A stretch of 64,000 nt of DNA from Oceanomicrobium pacificus (GCF_009833495.1 NZ_WUWG01000001.1:744001-808000); one strand, 5' to 3'; positions 53,141-63,787 are shown, counted from the first letter of the stretch. Numbers and translations: made by a program. The notes: generated by a model not told the origin, from the letters alone.

Positions 53141-54046
53141 TCAAGCCGCAGGCCCGCCTGACGCTCCCGTGCGCGCACACCAGGGCGCCAGACCGTCCGC
53201 CAGCGCATCGGCCACCGCGCGGATTCGCGGCACGTGGCGGAGCGGCTCGGGCAGGGTCAGCCATACGGGCAGCGGCGGGATGACCAGTTCCGGCAGAACC
53301 TGCTCGATCCCGTCGGTCCGCATCGCCACGCCGCTCTGGCAGGCGCCGATGCCGCAACCTGCCCGCACCAGTTCCCAATAGACGGTCTGGCTGTCGCAGC
53401 GCAGGCCGAAGAAGTTGCGGTCCACATTGAAGCCCATCGCGCGCATCCCGTCGATGATCAGCGTCGAGCGGTCGTAGCCGATCAGGTCATGGCCGGAGAG
53501 CGCCGCGGGGTCCTCGGGCCGTCCGCGCCGGTCCAGATAGGAGCGGTGCGCGAAGAGCCCCAGCGGCAGGTCGCCTAAGTGCCGTGCCACCACATCGAGT
53601 TGTGTCGGACGATACATGCGCAGCGCGATATCGGCCTCGCGGAACAGCAGGTTCTCCGAACTGTCGGACGGGGCGATTTCCAGCTCCAGCTCGGGCAGGG
53701 ACCGACGGATCCCGGCGACTACTGGCGGCAGGATATGGTGGGAGACGAAGACGCTCGCGGTGATCCGCACCGTTCCGGTCAGTGCCGTTTCGCGGCTTTC
53801 CGCCGCGCGCGCAAGCCGCGCCGCTGCATCCGCCATCCGGCGCGCCTGCGGCAGCAGATCGAGCGCTTCATCTGTCGGCGACAGGCCGCGTGCATGGCGG
53901 CGGAAGAGCGTGGTTCCGAGCCCCTGTTCCAGAGCGCGGACCTGCCGCCCGAGCGTCGGCTGGCTCACCCCGAGCCGCCGAGCCGCGCCCGAGAGCGACC
54001 CTTCGTCGAGAACGGCAAGGAAGGCCGGCACGAGATTCCAGTCCAT
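53141..54046 (-). CDS. LysR family transcriptional regulator
   Basis: A 301-residue regulator. The helix-turn-helix is GSLSGAARRLGVSQPTLGRQVRALEQGLGTTLFRRHARG, about 17-55. The effector domain begins TGTVRITASVFVSHHILPPVVAGI. ATG 54044-54046 is chosen for AGGAG 6 bp upstream. It is divergent from the NAD(P)H-binding protein gene (140-bp gap), which it probably regulates. It lies just upstream of leuB but is separated from it by 58 bp. Confidence 0.92.
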   Translation of the reverse strand: MDWNLVPAFLAVLDEGSLSGAARRLGVSQPTLGRQVRALEQGLGTTLFRRHARGLSPTDEALDLLPQARRMADAAARLARAAESRETALTGTVRITASVFVSHHILPPVVAGIRRSLPELELEIAPSDSSENLLFREADIALRMYRPTQLDVVARHLGDLPLGLFAHRSYLDRRGRPEDPAALSGHDLIGYDRSTLIIDGMRAMGFNVDRNFFGLRCDSQTVYWELVRAGCGIGACQSGVAMRTDGIEQVLPELVIPPLPVWLTLPEPLRHVPRIRAVADALADGLAPWCARTGASGGPAA

Positions 54047-54186
54047 CGCGGCTCCTATCGGCTCGTACTTATTCATTTCTGAATATCATATCGTCACATC
54101 ACGGCAATTTCTATTCTTGGATGAATGGACAACTCTGGATGTATCAGGTCGGGGGCAGCCCCGACGCTCATCAAGGGAGCCACACC

Positions 54187-55164
54187 ATGACCCGCAATGT
54201 CCTCATTCTCGGTGCTGCCGGCCGGTTCGGCCGTGCTACCACCCGCGCCTTTCTCGACGGCGGCTGGACCGTGACCGCACTCGTCCGCGACCCTGCCCGC
54301 GCATCGCTGCCCGCCGGGGTGTCGCCGGTCACGGCCGACGTCACGGACCTGCCGGCCCTTGCCCGCGCGGCGGCGGGTCAGGACGTGATCGTCCATGCGA
54401 TCAACCCGCCCTATCCCGCATGGGAACGTCAGATGCCCGCCATCACCGGAGCGGTGATCGCGGCCGCCCAGTCCAGCGGCGCGGCAGTGCTCATCCCCGG
54501 CAATGTCTACAATTTCGGCGCCGGGATGCCGGACCGGCTCGGACCGGACACGCCGCACGCCCCGACCACCCGCAAAGGACGTTTGCGCGTCGAGATGGAG
54601 GAGCGATTCCGCCGCGCGCCGGGCCTGCGCACACTCATCCTGCGCGCCGGTGACTTCATCGAGGCCGAGACCACAGGCAACTGGTTCGATTCGATCCTGA
54701 CCAAACAGATCGGCGCAGGCCGCTTCACCTATCCCGGACCGATGGGCCGCGCCCATGCCTGGGCCTATCTGCCAGATCTGGCCCGTGCCGCCGAAGCGCT
54801 GGCGCGCGATCATGCCGATTGGGCCCCTTTCACCGACATGCCGTTTGCGGGTTTCACGCTGACCGGGGAAGAATTGCGCGCGGCGCTCGAGGATGCCGCA
54901 GGGCGTCTGGTGCGGCGGCGCCTTTTCCCTTGGCCGGCGCTCTACGCGGCCGCGCCCTTCTCGCGGATGATGCGCGAAGTGCTGGAAATGCGCTATCTCT
55001 GGCGTGTGCCGCACCGCCTGTCGCCGGACCCGCTCGCCACTGCCCTGCCGGGGTTCCGCCCGACGCCCCTCGTCACGGCGTTGGCGGACGCGATTGCCCC
55101 GCGTCTCGACAGCGCGCCGGTCACGGAAGCACAAGATCGAGCCACAGGAGCCCGTGCCGCGTGA
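54187..55164 (+). CDS. NAD(P)H-binding (atypical SDR/epimerase-like) protein
   Basis: A 325-residue Rossmann protein. The dinucleotide motif is VLILGAAGRFGRATTRAFLDGGW. VIVHAINPPYPAWERQMPAITGAVIAAAQSSGAAVLIPGNVYNFG follows the NmrA/NAD-epimerase pattern. No Tyr-x3-Lys catalytic pair is obvious, so it may be a sensor or an atypical reductase. It is divergent from a LysR gene. Its last 44 bp overlap the convergent EEP gene. Confidence 0.8.
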   Translation: MTRNVLILGAAGRFGRATTRAFLDGGWTVTALVRDPARASLPAGVSPVTADVTDLPALARAAAGQDVIVHAINPPYPAWERQMPAITGAVIAAAQSSGAAVLIPGNVYNFGAGMPDRLGPDTPHAPTTRKGRLRVEMEERFRRAPGLRTLILRAGDFIEAETTGNWFDSILTKQIGAGRFTYPGPMGRAHAWAYLPDLARAAEALARDHADWAPFTDMPFAGFTLTGEELRAALEDAAGRLVRRRLFPWPALYAAAPFSRMMREVLEMRYLWRVPHRLSPDPLATALPGFRPTPLVTALADAIAPRLDSAPVTEAQDRATGARAA

Positions 55165-56236
55165 AACGCGGACCGGCATCGTCTGGTCTCGATGGCCAGA
55201 CGATGCCGCCCCCCGCCACGGACAGGCGACGGTCGGGCAGCACATAGTCGACCCGCAGCGCACCCGGTCCGTCCGGCGGTGCGGCCCAGCGCGCCGTGTC
55301 CCGGCGCGGATCGCCCGCATGGTCCTTGTCGGGTACCGCCGGTGGCGGCCCTTCCGGTCCGGCATCCTGAAGCCGCGCATGGCTCAGAAGGGCCTGCACC
55401 GCCGCGCGCTGGCCGGCCCCGTCCAGCGGGTCGAGATTGAGTTTTCCCGCAAGAATAACAGGTCCACCGTCCAATGGTGCCGTGCTGCCGGCATCATCGG
55501 GCACTGGCGCACCGTCGAGAATCTGCCGCAAGAGCGTCAGTTCGGCCGCATTGCGCCGCCCGTTCGCATCCTCCGGCCCGTCGAAGACCGGCGTGCTGGC
55601 AGAGATGCCAACCAGCGTCACCGGACCGGCCGGCAGGTCGATTTGCACCGTCCAGAGTCCGTTGGAACTGACCGGCAGCGCCTCGTCCGCTTCCGCAGTG
55701 AAAAACGGCGTCCCGTCCGCCTGCACCGGCATCGGCACATCCGGCAGATCGGCCCACCGGAAGGTCTGATAGCTGCGCAGGCTGCCCGCCACGAACGGAT
55801 GGCGCGACAGGAGCAGCATCCCGCCATGGCCGGGGAACCGCCCGTAGCCCCACCCGTCCGCCGCGCCGGTCACCGATCCGTCGCCGTCAAGATCATGGCC
55901 GCTTGGCACACCTGCATTGGGCGGCACGGACAGATGGACCGGAAAGCCCGCACGCCGGGCGATAAGCGCGGCGGCGCGACCTTCGAAATCATGATCCGTG
56001 CCGGTCAGAAGGAGAATGTCGGCCCCTGCCGTTTCGATCGTCTCGAAGAGCGCCGCCAGCGCGGGATTTTCATCGCGCTGGAGATCGCGGATCAAGCGCC
56101 CCGGTCCTGCGCGTGACAGGCCGGCATCGAACGTGGCGACGCGCAGCGTGTCGGCGCCGGCGTTGACCGGATCGATCGACAGGAGGAACGGTGCAAGCAG
56201 CAGGCCGCGCAGCAGATGCCCGACCCGCAGGACCAT
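55121..56236 (-). CDS. Exported endonuclease/exonuclease/phosphatase-fold protein with altered active site
   Basis: A 371-residue secreted protein (signal peptide about 1-27, ending NAGA). The EEP/DNase I-like fold is recognisable from LRVATFDAGLSRAGPG, GHGGMLLLSRHP, ILAGKLNLDPLDG and LRVDYVLPDRRLSVAGGGIVWP. The canonical catalytic residues are not: Asp37 replaces Asn in TFN, Gly79 occupies the position I expect for the Glu, Lys265 replaces Asp in GDxN, and Arg360-His361 replaces Asp-His. It is probably not a classical nuclease. The 3' end overlaps the convergent NAD(P)H-binding gene by 44 bp. Confidence 0.75.
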   Translation of the reverse strand: MVLRVGHLLRGLLLAPFLLSIDPVNAGADTLRVATFDAGLSRAGPGRLIRDLQRDENPALAALFETIETAGADILLLTGTDHDFEGRAAALIARRAGFPVHLSVPPNAGVPSGHDLDGDGSVTGAADGWGYGRFPGHGGMLLLSRHPFVAGSLRSYQTFRWADLPDVPMPVQADGTPFFTAEADEALPVSSNGLWTVQIDLPAGPVTLVGISASTPVFDGPEDANGRRNAAELTLLRQILDGAPVPDDAGSTAPLDGGPVILAGKLNLDPLDGAGQRAAVQALLSHARLQDAGPEGPPPAVPDKDHAGDPRRDTARWAAPPDGPGALRVDYVLPDRRLSVAGGGIVWPSRPDDAGPRFTRHGLLWLDLVLP

Positions 56237-56246
56237 CCGGGGCCGC

Positions 56247-57053
56247 CTAGCCGCCTGTCGGGCGCGACCGGCGCACCAGATAGCCGACTTTCAGCAGCGC
56301 CGCGCCACGGATCACGAGGCTCGCGGGCAGGAAGGACCAGATCGTGCAGCCCCAGATCAGCGGCTGGCTGTTGTCCAGCACCGACGGGTCGAACCAGCCC
56401 GATGCCCGCGAGACGAAAGCGGGAATCACATAGGGAAGGCCGATGCCGACGAGGATGTTGATCATCCCGTCGCGGTTCAATCGGCGCTCCACATCATGGC
56501 CCGAAGCCGGCTCGAATGTCGGCAGGTTGACCCACAGGTTGAAATTGTCGCGCCCGACCGGCCATTTGAAGAGCCAGAGCACCAGCGCGAAGAAGATCAT
56601 CGAGGAGAAGGCGACCGCATAGGACAGGGCCGCCGCCCGCTCGATCAGCAGGCGGAAATCGGCATCCCCGTCATCCCCCACCATCGCGACGGCAATGTTC
56701 ACGGGCGAGAGCGGGAAGTTCAGGAGCGAGGCGCACCAGTCGGCAAAGGCGATAATGTCGGGCGAGAACGGATCGAGCTCCATCGTCGCGCGGGCCAGAA
56801 ACACCAGCAGCAGCACCTGCAGCGAGAAGGTGAAGAAGCGGATCCGGTTGTAGGGCGGGGCAAAGCGGAAATCGACCAGACCCGGATGGGTCGAGGCATA
56901 TTCGAAAAGCGTGAATGCCGCGACGATCCCGCCGATGATGAGCGAGATTTCCTGCGCCGCACGGCTGATGTCCGGCAGCAGGAAGGCTGGCATCGACAGG
57001 ACGATGACCACCAGCACGGCGCGGGCAAATGCGCCCGGTAGACGCTTGAACAC
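56247..57053 (-). CDS. Integral membrane protein of unknown function
   Basis: A 268-residue protein with about six hydrophobic segments (for example ARAVLVVIVLSMPAFLLP, ISLIIGGIVAAFTLF, FTFSLQVLLLVFLA, AVAFSSMIFFALVLWLF and the C-terminal WSFLPASLVIRGAALL). No transporter or enzyme motif is visible. It lies between leuD (51 bp upstream) and the EEP-fold gene (10 bp downstream) on the same strand, so it may be co-transcribed with either. Confidence 0.75.
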   Translation of the reverse strand: MFKRLPGAFARAVLVVIVLSMPAFLLPDISRAAQEISLIIGGIVAAFTLFEYASTHPGLVDFRFAPPYNRIRFFTFSLQVLLLVFLARATMELDPFSPDIIAFADWCASLLNFPLSPVNIAVAMVGDDGDADFRLLIERAAALSYAVAFSSMIFFALVLWLFKWPVGRDNFNLWVNLPTFEPASGHDVERRLNRDGMINILVGIGLPYVIPAFVSRASGWFDPSVLDNSQPLIWGCTIWSFLPASLVIRGAALLKVGYLVRRSRPTGG

Positions 57054-57104
57054 CTGTCGCTCCCCATCCCTCGGGTCACGACAGGCGTTGTTGTCGCGAC
57101 CGGT

Positions 57105-57710
57105 TTACAGCCAGGGTGCCTGTTTGGCGTACTGAGCCTCGAACGCGTCGATCTGATCGACTTTTTGCAGGGTCAGACCGATATCGTCCAACCCGTTCAA
57201 CAGGCACTCTTTCTTGAAAGCGTCGACCTCGAAGGCAATTTCGCCACCGTCCGGCCCCTGAATCGTCTGGTTTTCCAGATCGACCGTCAGCACGGCGTTG
57301 GCGCCCCGTTCGGCATCCGCCATCAGCTTGTCCACCTCTTCCTGAGGAAGGACGATGGGTAAGATACCGTTCTTAAAGCAGTTATTAAAGAAGATATCCG
57401 CGAACGAGGGGGCAATGACACACCTGATGCCAAAATCCAACAGTGCCCAGGGCGCATGTTCACGCGAAGACCCGCACCCGAAATTCTCTCCGGCGACGAG
57501 TATTTGCGCATTACGGTATTGCGGCTTGTTGAGCACGAAATCGGGGATCTCGTTGCCGTCATCATCATAGCGCATCTCGTCAAAGAGATTCTTGCCCAGA
57601 CCCGAGCGCTTGATGGTTTTCAGGAACTGTTTGGGGATGATCATGTCGGTGTCGACATTGATCAGCGGCATCGGTGCCGCAACCCCGGTGAGCGTGGTGA
57701 ACTTGTCCAT
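57105..57710 (-). CDS. leuD: 3-Isopropylmalate dehydratase small subunit
   Basis: A 201-residue aconitase swivel-domain protein that works with LeuC to isomerise isopropylmalate in leucine synthesis. [17 protein letters not shown] and [46 protein letters not shown] are diagnostic. It is 12 bp behind leuC. Confidence 0.97.
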   Translation of the reverse strand: MDKFTTLTGVAAPMPLINVDTDMIIPKQFLKTIKRSGLGKNLFDEMRYDDDGNEIPDFVLNKPQYRNAQILVAGENFGCGSSREHAPWALLDFGIRCVIAPSFADIFFNNCFKNGILPIVLPQEEVDKLMADAERGANAVLTVDLENQTIQGPDGGEIAFEVDAFKKECLLNGLDDIGLTLQKVDQIDAFEAQYAKQAPWL

Positions 57711-57722
57711 TTTCCGATCTCC

Positions 57723-59126
57723 TCAGAGCGCGCGAACGTCGGTCAGGCGACCGGTCAGGGCGGCGGCAGCGGCCATGGCGGGGCTGAGCAGATGCGTGCG
57801 TCCGCCCCGACCCTGCCGGCCCTCGAAATTGCGGTTGGAGGTGGAGGCGCAGCGCTCCCCCGGAGCCAGCTGGTCGGGGTTCATTGCTAGGCACATGGAA
57901 CAGCCGGCCATCCGCCATTCGAAGCCGGCCGATTTGAGGATCTCGGCAATGCCTTCCTCCTCGGCCTGCTGGCGCACGAGGCCGGATCCCGGCACGACCA
58001 TCGCGCGCAGCCCATCCTTGACCTTCTTGCCTTCCACGATCCGCGCCACTTCGCGCAGATCCTCGATCCGGCCATTGGTGCAGGACCCGATGAAGACGGT
58101 GTCGATGGCCACATCCTCGAGCGCGGTGCCCGGGGTCAGACCCATATATTCGAGCGACCGGGCCACGGCATCGCGCTTGCCGCCCTCGAAATCCTCGGGC
58201 GCGGGGATTTTCGCGGTGATCGGCAGCACATCCTCGGGGCTGGTGCCCCAGGTGACGACCGGCGCGATCTCTGCCGCGTCGAGCACCAGTTCGCGGTCAT
58301 ATTGTGCACCGCGATCGGAATAGAGCGTCTTCCAATAGGCCAGAGCCGCGTCCCAGTCGCTGCCCGACGGCGCGTGCGGACGGCCCTTCAGATAGTCGTA
58401 GGTCTTCTGGTCGGGCGCCACCAGACCGGCGCGGGCACCGCCCTCGATCGCCATGTTGCAGAGCGTCATGCGCCCTTCCATGGACAGGCCCTCGATGGCC
58501 TCGCCGCAATATTCGATCACATGACCGGTGCCGCCGGCCGTGCCGGTCGCGCCGATGATCGACAGGGTGATGTCCTTCGCGGTGACGCCTGCGGGCAACT
58601 CGCCCGTGACCTCGACCTTCATGTTCTTCGACTTTTTCTGGATCAGCGTCTGGGTCGCGAGCACATGCTCGACCTCCGAGGTGCCGATCCCGTGCGCCAG
58701 CGCGCCGAACGCGCCGTGGGTCGCGGTGTGGCTGTCGCCGCAGACGATGGTCATGCCGGGCTGGGTCCAGCCCTGCTCGGGGCCGATGATATGCACGATG
58801 CCCTGACGCACATCGTTCACGCCGTAATATTCGATGCCGAACTCTTCGGCATTCTTTTCCAGCGCTTCGACCTGGATGCGGCTTTCCTCATTGTCGATGC
58901 CGTTCACGCGATCGGGCGTGGTGGGCACGTTATGGTCGGGAACCGCGACGGTCTTCTCCGGTGCGCGGACCGGGCGGCCGGCCATCCGCAGACCTTCGAA
59001 GGCCTGCGGGCTGGTGACCTCATGCACGAGGTGGCGGTCGATATAGAGCAGACAGGTGCCGTCATCGGCTTCAGAGACGACATGCGCGTCCCAGATCTTG
59101 TCATAGAGGGTTTTCGGGCTGGACAT
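57723..59126 (-). CDS. leuC: 3-Isopropylmalate dehydratase large subunit
   Basis: A 467-residue aconitase-family [4Fe-4S] protein. The cluster cysteines lie in [14 protein letters not shown] and [61 protein letters not shown] is the substrate-binding signature. It is the first gene of leuCD. Its upstream gap has two stable hairpins. Confidence 0.97.
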   Translation of the reverse strand: MSSPKTLYDKIWDAHVVSEADDGTCLLYIDRHLVHEVTSPQAFEGLRMAGRPVRAPEKTVAVPDHNVPTTPDRVNGIDNEESRIQVEALEKNAEEFGIEYYGVNDVRQGIVHIIGPEQGWTQPGMTIVCGDSHTATHGAFGALAHGIGTSEVEHVLATQTLIQKKSKNMKVEVTGELPAGVTAKDITLSIIGATGTAGGTGHVIEYCGEAIEGLSMEGRMTLCNMAIEGGARAGLVAPDQKTYDYLKGRPHAPSGSDWDAALAYWKTLYSDRGAQYDRELVLDAAEIAPVVTWGTSPEDVLPITAKIPAPEDFEGGKRDAVARSLEYMGLTPGTALEDVAIDTVFIGSCTNGRIEDLREVARIVEGKKVKDGLRAMVVPGSGLVRQQAEEEGIAEILKSAGFEWRMAGCSMCLAMNPDQLAPGERCASTSNRNFEGRQGRGGRTHLLSPAMAAAAALTGRLTDVRAL

Positions 59127-59411
59127 GGAAGTCTCCGTGGAATCCGTGTGTCTTCTGGGTCAATCGGGATCGGATGCGCGCCCGCCATGGGCGCGCGACG
59201 CATCACGCACCGGCGAGGGGCGCCAGCCCCTGCGCATAGAACCGCCAAGGGAGCCGCTGCCTGTCATCAAGGTCAAATACCGGTCTCATGGGGATGATCT
59301 AGCGCCGTTTGGCCCTAGGGGCAAGCGGTCGCGCATGGCCGCGCAATTGACGCGGCGGGGGCTTTGGGCCATGCAGGACGGCAATCGACAACCTGACCGG
59401 AGCCGCGTCCT
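59127..59411. promoter_or_regulatory. Divergent leuC / mscS-type gap with two GC hairpins
   Basis: No convincing ORF. GCGCGCCC-GCCAT-GGGCGCGC (59176-59196, 8 bp) and GGGGC-GCCA-GCCCC (59217-59230, 5 bp) lie 49-104 bp upstream of leuC. They could take part in leader control of leucine genes, but I see no Leu-rich leader peptide and no U-tract. Confidence 0.35.
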
Positions 59412-61874
59412 GTGGTGCTTTTCCGCCTCTTCTGCCTGCTGATCATCCTTGCTGCCGGCGCGGGCTTTGCGCCGGAACGCGCCTCCGCCCAGATCCCGAT
59501 TCCCGGGCTCGACCAACTGACCGGCGGCGGTTCGCAATCCGGATCCGGCGATGGAGCGGGCGGCGAAAGCGGCAGCGGCAGCGCATCCGGGGATGGATCA
59601 GGCGACGGCGCATCGGGCGAGCTCGGATCGGGCGAGAGTGCCGCGACGCCGACCGAACAGCTGCTCGACATCCTCAAGGACGATCAGGCGCGGCAGGAAC
59701 TGATCAACGAGCTTGAACAGCAGACAAGTGACGGTTCCGGCTCCGGCGACGCAGCCGCCGGCGACTATGAGCCACCGGCAGAGAAGCTCTTCCGCAAGGT
59801 CGGCACCGTGCTGCGCGAACGGCTCTTTACGGCCCTGACGACAACAAGCGATGTCGTTACCGATGCGATCGCGACCCTGCTCGCCGCCCCGAAAGCCGCC
59901 GCCGATATCGTCAGCGAACTGAACGCGCAATTCTTCCAGGACACGCTGTCACGGCTCGGCCCGATGGCCCTCGCGGCTTTCGCGGTCTATTTTCCGCTGA
60001 CGCGGATCAACCGGCGCGCGCGGGCCTGGCTCAACGAGAAGGCGAAGAAGCACGGGATCATCATCACCTTCCTGATCAGCATCGTCGCGGCACTTCTGAC
60101 CGTGATTGCCGTGACGGTCGCGACGATGGCGGGATTCCTCGGCGCGCTCACCAATACGGACGCGAACGGCGACCTCTATCCGGTGCAGGTCCATTTCACG
60201 ATCGCCTTCTTCGTTGTCGAACTGATGCGGGCCTTCGCCCGCATGATCCTTGCGCCGTCGTTGCCGGGCCTGCGGCTCTTCACCATCCCCACCGCGGCGG
60301 CTTCGGTCCTGTTCCGGCTGGTGAGCCAGATGATCTACATCATGGGCTACACGCGGATGATGCTGGTCCCGTTCCTCAATGAACGCGGCCTGCCGCAGAC
60401 GGGACGCGGTGTGACCATCCTTGCCGGGCTCGTCGTCACCTTCATCGTGATGCAGCGGGTGCTGAAATACCGCGAGGATGTGGCGGCGTGGATGTCGCCG
60501 CGAAAGGTGGAGAAGCCGCAGGAAAAGCTGACCCACTGGTTCGCCACCCACTGGCACTGGTTCGCGCTGGCTTATCTGGTGGGTGGGGTCCTCATCATCC
60601 TCACCCAGTCCGACGAGGTGATCGGCAACATGATCGGGAACACGTTCACCAACCTGTTCCTTCTCATCATCGGTATCAACGTGCTGACCGCCATGACGAC
60701 ATGGATCGAGCGCGGCGTCCGCATCCCGCATACGGTCCGCGACGTGGCGCCCAATCTGGAGCGTCAGCTCAACTACCTGATCCCGCGCACGTTGCGCATC
60801 CTGCGGGCGGTCGTGCTTCTGCTGGTCTTCGGCATCGCGCTCGACGTGTTCGGGCTGATCGACCTCAGCGGCTGGCTTTCCTCGGCCATCGGCCAGAAAG
60901 TGTCGCGGTCGATCTTCAGCATTGCGATGATCCTGATCACGTCGCTGGCGATCTGGGCTGCGGTCAATGCCTTCATCGACGCGCGGCTGAACCCGTCTGA
61001 CGGGCATATCGTCTCCTCGCGACGGATGACGATCCTGAGCCTCGTGAAGAACGCGGCGACGATCACCATCGTCGTGCTCGCGCTCATGTCGATCATGTCG
61101 GAGATGGGCATCAACCTCGCGCCGCTCATTGCCTCGGCCGGTGTGCTGGGCCTCGCCATCGGTTTCGGTGCGCAGAAGCTGGTTCAGGACATCATCACCG
61201 GTGTGTTCATCCAGTTGGAAAACTCCATGAATGTGGGTGACGTGGTGCAGGTGGCCGGCATTACCGGCACGGTGGAACGGCTGACGGTGCGGTCGGTCAG
61301 CCTGCGCGACGTCGAAGGGGCCTTCCATATCATCCCCTTCTCGTCGGTCGACCTCGTGACCAACTTCACCAAGGACTTCTCCTATTTCCTCTGCGACATG
61401 GGCGTCGCCTATGGCGAGGAAGTGGACAATGTGAAGACCGCGATGATCGACGCGTTCCAGCACTTGCGCAACGACCCCGATGTCGGCAACGACATCCTCG
61501 ACGAAATGGAATGGTTTGGCCTGCAAACCTTCGGCGACAGCGCCGTGGTACTGCGGGCGCGCATCAAGACCGTACCCGGGCGGCAATGGGCTACGGGGCG
61601 GGCCTACAACGGCTGGCTGAAGAAGATATTCGACGAGCGCGGCATCGAAATCCCCTATCCGCACCGGACGATCTACTATCGCGCCGACGACAAGGACGCG
61701 ATGCCGCCGATCCCGATCCAGCTGGAAGCCCATCTGGCCGGCGATGGCGACGATCCGGCAACGGAGGTCACCGCCACCCAGCCGCGGCCCGGCAAGTCGA
61801 AGAAGCCGAATGTGTCGAAAGCGACCGACGCGCCGGGCGACGACGGTGGGGACGGGGGCGATGGCGGGCGCTAG
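59412..61874 (+). CDS. Large mechanosensitive ion channel (MscS family)
   Basis: An 820-residue membrane protein. After a signal sequence, about 50 residues are a Gly/Ser/Asp/Glu-rich low-complexity stretch. A periplasmic helical segment and about ten membrane helices follow. The MscS core is near 540-740: LIASAGVLGLAIGFGAQKLVQDIITGVFIQLENSMNVGDVVQVAGITGTVERLTVRSVSLRDVEG. It should open under membrane tension to release solutes on hypo-osmotic shock. The C-terminus is acidic and Gly-rich. It starts with GTG (a second GTG follows at once). Confidence 0.92.
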   Translation: MVLFRLFCLLIILAAGAGFAPERASAQIPIPGLDQLTGGGSQSGSGDGAGGESGSGSASGDGSGDGASGELGSGESAATPTEQLLDILKDDQARQELINELEQQTSDGSGSGDAAAGDYEPPAEKLFRKVGTVLRERLFTALTTTSDVVTDAIATLLAAPKAAADIVSELNAQFFQDTLSRLGPMALAAFAVYFPLTRINRRARAWLNEKAKKHGIIITFLISIVAALLTVIAVTVATMAGFLGALTNTDANGDLYPVQVHFTIAFFVVELMRAFARMILAPSLPGLRLFTIPTAAASVLFRLVSQMIYIMGYTRMMLVPFLNERGLPQTGRGVTILAGLVVTFIVMQRVLKYREDVAAWMSPRKVEKPQEKLTHWFATHWHWFALAYLVGGVLIILTQSDEVIGNMIGNTFTNLFLLIIGINVLTAMTTWIERGVRIPHTVRDVAPNLERQLNYLIPRTLRILRAVVLLLVFGIALDVFGLIDLSGWLSSAIGQKVSRSIFSIAMILITSLAIWAAVNAFIDARLNPSDGHIVSSRRMTILSLVKNAATITIVVLALMSIMSEMGINLAPLIASAGVLGLAIGFGAQKLVQDIITGVFIQLENSMNVGDVVQVAGITGTVERLTVRSVSLRDVEGAFHIIPFSSVDLVTNFTKDFSYFLCDMGVAYGEEVDNVKTAMIDAFQHLRNDPDVGNDILDEMEWFGLQTFGDSAVVLRARIKTVPGRQWATGRAYNGWLKKIFDERGIEIPYPHRTIYYRADDKDAMPPIPIQLEAHLAGDGDDPATEVTATQPRPGKSKKPNVSKATDAPGDDGGDGGDGGR

Positions 61875-61880
61875 GCCCGC

Positions 61881-61915
61881 CCGCCGGCCGGGCCCGGTCG
61901 ATCCGGGCCGGGCGG
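61881..61915 (+). other. GC-rich hairpin after the MscS-type gene
   Basis: CCGCC/GGCGG outer and GGCCCGG/CCGGGCC inner stems (12 bp with a bulge), loop TCGAT, beginning 6 nt after the stop. There is no U-tract. It lies between convergent genes. Confidence 0.5.
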
Positions 61916-61967
61916 CGCCCCGGTCAGGCTGACAGCACCCTTCCGGCAGCGCGTGCGGAACCGGATA

Positions 61968-63644
61968 TCAGCGGGCGAATTTCTTGTATTTGATCCGCTT
62001 GGGCTCGATCGAATCCGGCCCCAGTCGGCGGACCTTGTCGGCCTCGTAATCCTCGAAATTGCCCTCGAACCATTCGACCTGGCTGTCGCCCTCGAAGGCC
62101 AGCATGTGGGTGCAGATCCGGTCGAGGAAGAACCGGTCATGGCTGATGACAACCGCACAGCCCGCGAAATCCACCAGCGCATCTTCAAGCGCGCGCAGCG
62201 TTTCCACATCAAGATCGTTGGTCGGTTCATCGAGCAGGAGCACATTGCCGCCCGAGCGCAGCAGCTTGGCCATGTGCACGCGGTTGCGTTCACCGCCCGA
62301 CAGAAGGCCGATCGGTTTCTGCTGGTCGCCGCCCTTGAAGTTGAACGCCCCGCAATAGGCACGGCTGTTCATCTCCGCGTCGCCCAGCTTGATGATGTCC
62401 TGCCCGTCGGAAATCTCTTCCCAGACGGTTTTCTTGTCATCGAGCGCATCGCGCGACTGGTCGACATAGGACAGCTTCACCGTGTCGCCATAGCTGATCT
62501 CGCCGCTGTCGGGCGCGTCCTGCCCCGTGAGCATCCGGAAGAGCGTCGACTTGCCCGCGCCGTTCGGCCCGATCACGCCCACAATGCCACCGGGCGGCAG
62601 CGAGAAGGACAGGTCGTCGATCAGCAGGTTGCCACCGAACCCTTTGGAGAGGTTCTCCACCTCGATCACTTTGGAGCCGAGCCGCGGCCCGTTGGGGATG
62701 ACGATCTGCGCGCGGCCGACCTTCTCGCGTTCGGACTGGCTCGCCAGTTCGTTATAGGCGTTGATACGGGCCTTCTGCTTGGCCTGCCGCGCCTTAGCGC
62801 CCTGCCGGATCCAGGCCAGTTCGCGCTCCAGCGTTTTCTGGCGGGAACTGTCCTCGCGCGCTTCCTGCTCCAGCCGTTTGGCCTTCTGCTCCAGCCAGGC
62901 GGAATAGTTGCCCTCGTAGGGGATGCCGCGGCCACGGTCGAGTTCCAGAATCCAGCCGGTAATATCGTCGAGGAAATAGCGGTCGTGGGTCACGATCAGG
63001 CAGGTGCCCTTATAGTCGATCAGGTGCTTCTGCAGCCAGGCGATCGTTTCCGCATCCAGATGGTTGGTCGGTTCGTCGAGGAGCAGCATGTCAGGCGCTT
63101 CGAGGAGCAGCTTGCACAATGCGACGCGGCGTTTCTCACCGCCCGAAAGGGTCGAGACATCGGCATCATCAGGCGGGCAGCGCAGCGCTTCCATCGCGAT
63201 GTCGACATTGGCGTCGAGGTTCCACAGATCCTGCGCGTCGATCTCGTCCTGCAGCTTGCCCATCTCTTCCGCCGTTTCGTCGGAATAGTTCATCGCGAGC
63301 TCGTTGTAGCGGTCGAGCACCGCCTTCTTCTCGGCCACGCCGAGCATCACGTTCTCGCGCACATTCAGGCTCTCGTCGAGTTTCGGCTCCTGCGGCAGGT
63401 AGCCGACCTTTGCGCCTTCGGCGGCCCAGGCCTCGCCGGTGAAATCCTTGTCGAGCCCCGCCATGATCTTCATCAGGGTGGATTTACCCGCGCCGTTGAC
63501 GCCCACGACGCCGATCTTCACGCCGGGCAGGAAGGACAAGCGGATGTTCTCGAAGCATTTCTTGCCACCGGGATAGGTCTTGGAGACCCCGTCCATGTGA
63601 TAGACATACTGGTAAGCGGCCATGAAACTACGTCCTTTTGCCAT
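61968..63644 (-). CDS. ettA: Energy-dependent translational throttle protein EttA (ABC-F)
   Basis: A 558-residue soluble ABC-F protein with two ATPase domains. Walker A motifs are [15 protein letters not shown] and [15 protein letters not shown]. Signatures are [17 protein letters not shown] and [17 protein letters not shown]. Walker B/Glu are [12 protein letters not shown] and [12 protein letters not shown]. The charged linker (about 245-310) is the P-site tRNA-interacting motif. EttA gates entry of ribosomes into elongation according to the ADP/ATP ratio. It is a single gene, divergent from nadD. Confidence 0.96.
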   Translation of the reverse strand: MAKGRSFMAAYQYVYHMDGVSKTYPGGKKCFENIRLSFLPGVKIGVVGVNGAGKSTLMKIMAGLDKDFTGEAWAAEGAKVGYLPQEPKLDESLNVRENVMLGVAEKKAVLDRYNELAMNYSDETAEEMGKLQDEIDAQDLWNLDANVDIAMEALRCPPDDADVSTLSGGEKRRVALCKLLLEAPDMLLLDEPTNHLDAETIAWLQKHLIDYKGTCLIVTHDRYFLDDITGWILELDRGRGIPYEGNYSAWLEQKAKRLEQEAREDSSRQKTLERELAWIRQGAKARQAKQKARINAYNELASQSEREKVGRAQIVIPNGPRLGSKVIEVENLSKGFGGNLLIDDLSFSLPPGGIVGVIGPNGAGKSTLFRMLTGQDAPDSGEISYGDTVKLSYVDQSRDALDDKKTVWEEISDGQDIIKLGDAEMNSRAYCGAFNFKGGDQQKPIGLLSGGERNRVHMAKLLRSGGNVLLLDEPTNDLDVETLRALEDALVDFAGCAVVISHDRFFLDRICTHMLAFEGDSQVEWFEGNFEDYEADKVRRLGPDSIEPKRIKYKKFAR

Positions 63645-63787
63645 GCGATCGGGTGAAGAAGTGGCCGCGTTTTAGCGAAAGCCACGCACGGGCGCAACGC
63701 GGCTGCGCATTGACAGCAGCCGCGGGGACCGTAAGAGGGGTTATCCGCCCATCGGCGGCACGAGACGAGAACCAGGGCGGACCCGTG

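Noticed and set aside
59176-59230. Leucine attenuator upstream of leuC
   Set aside because: Two hairpins are present, but no short ORF with repeated Leu codons and no U-tract were found, so attenuation is not supported.
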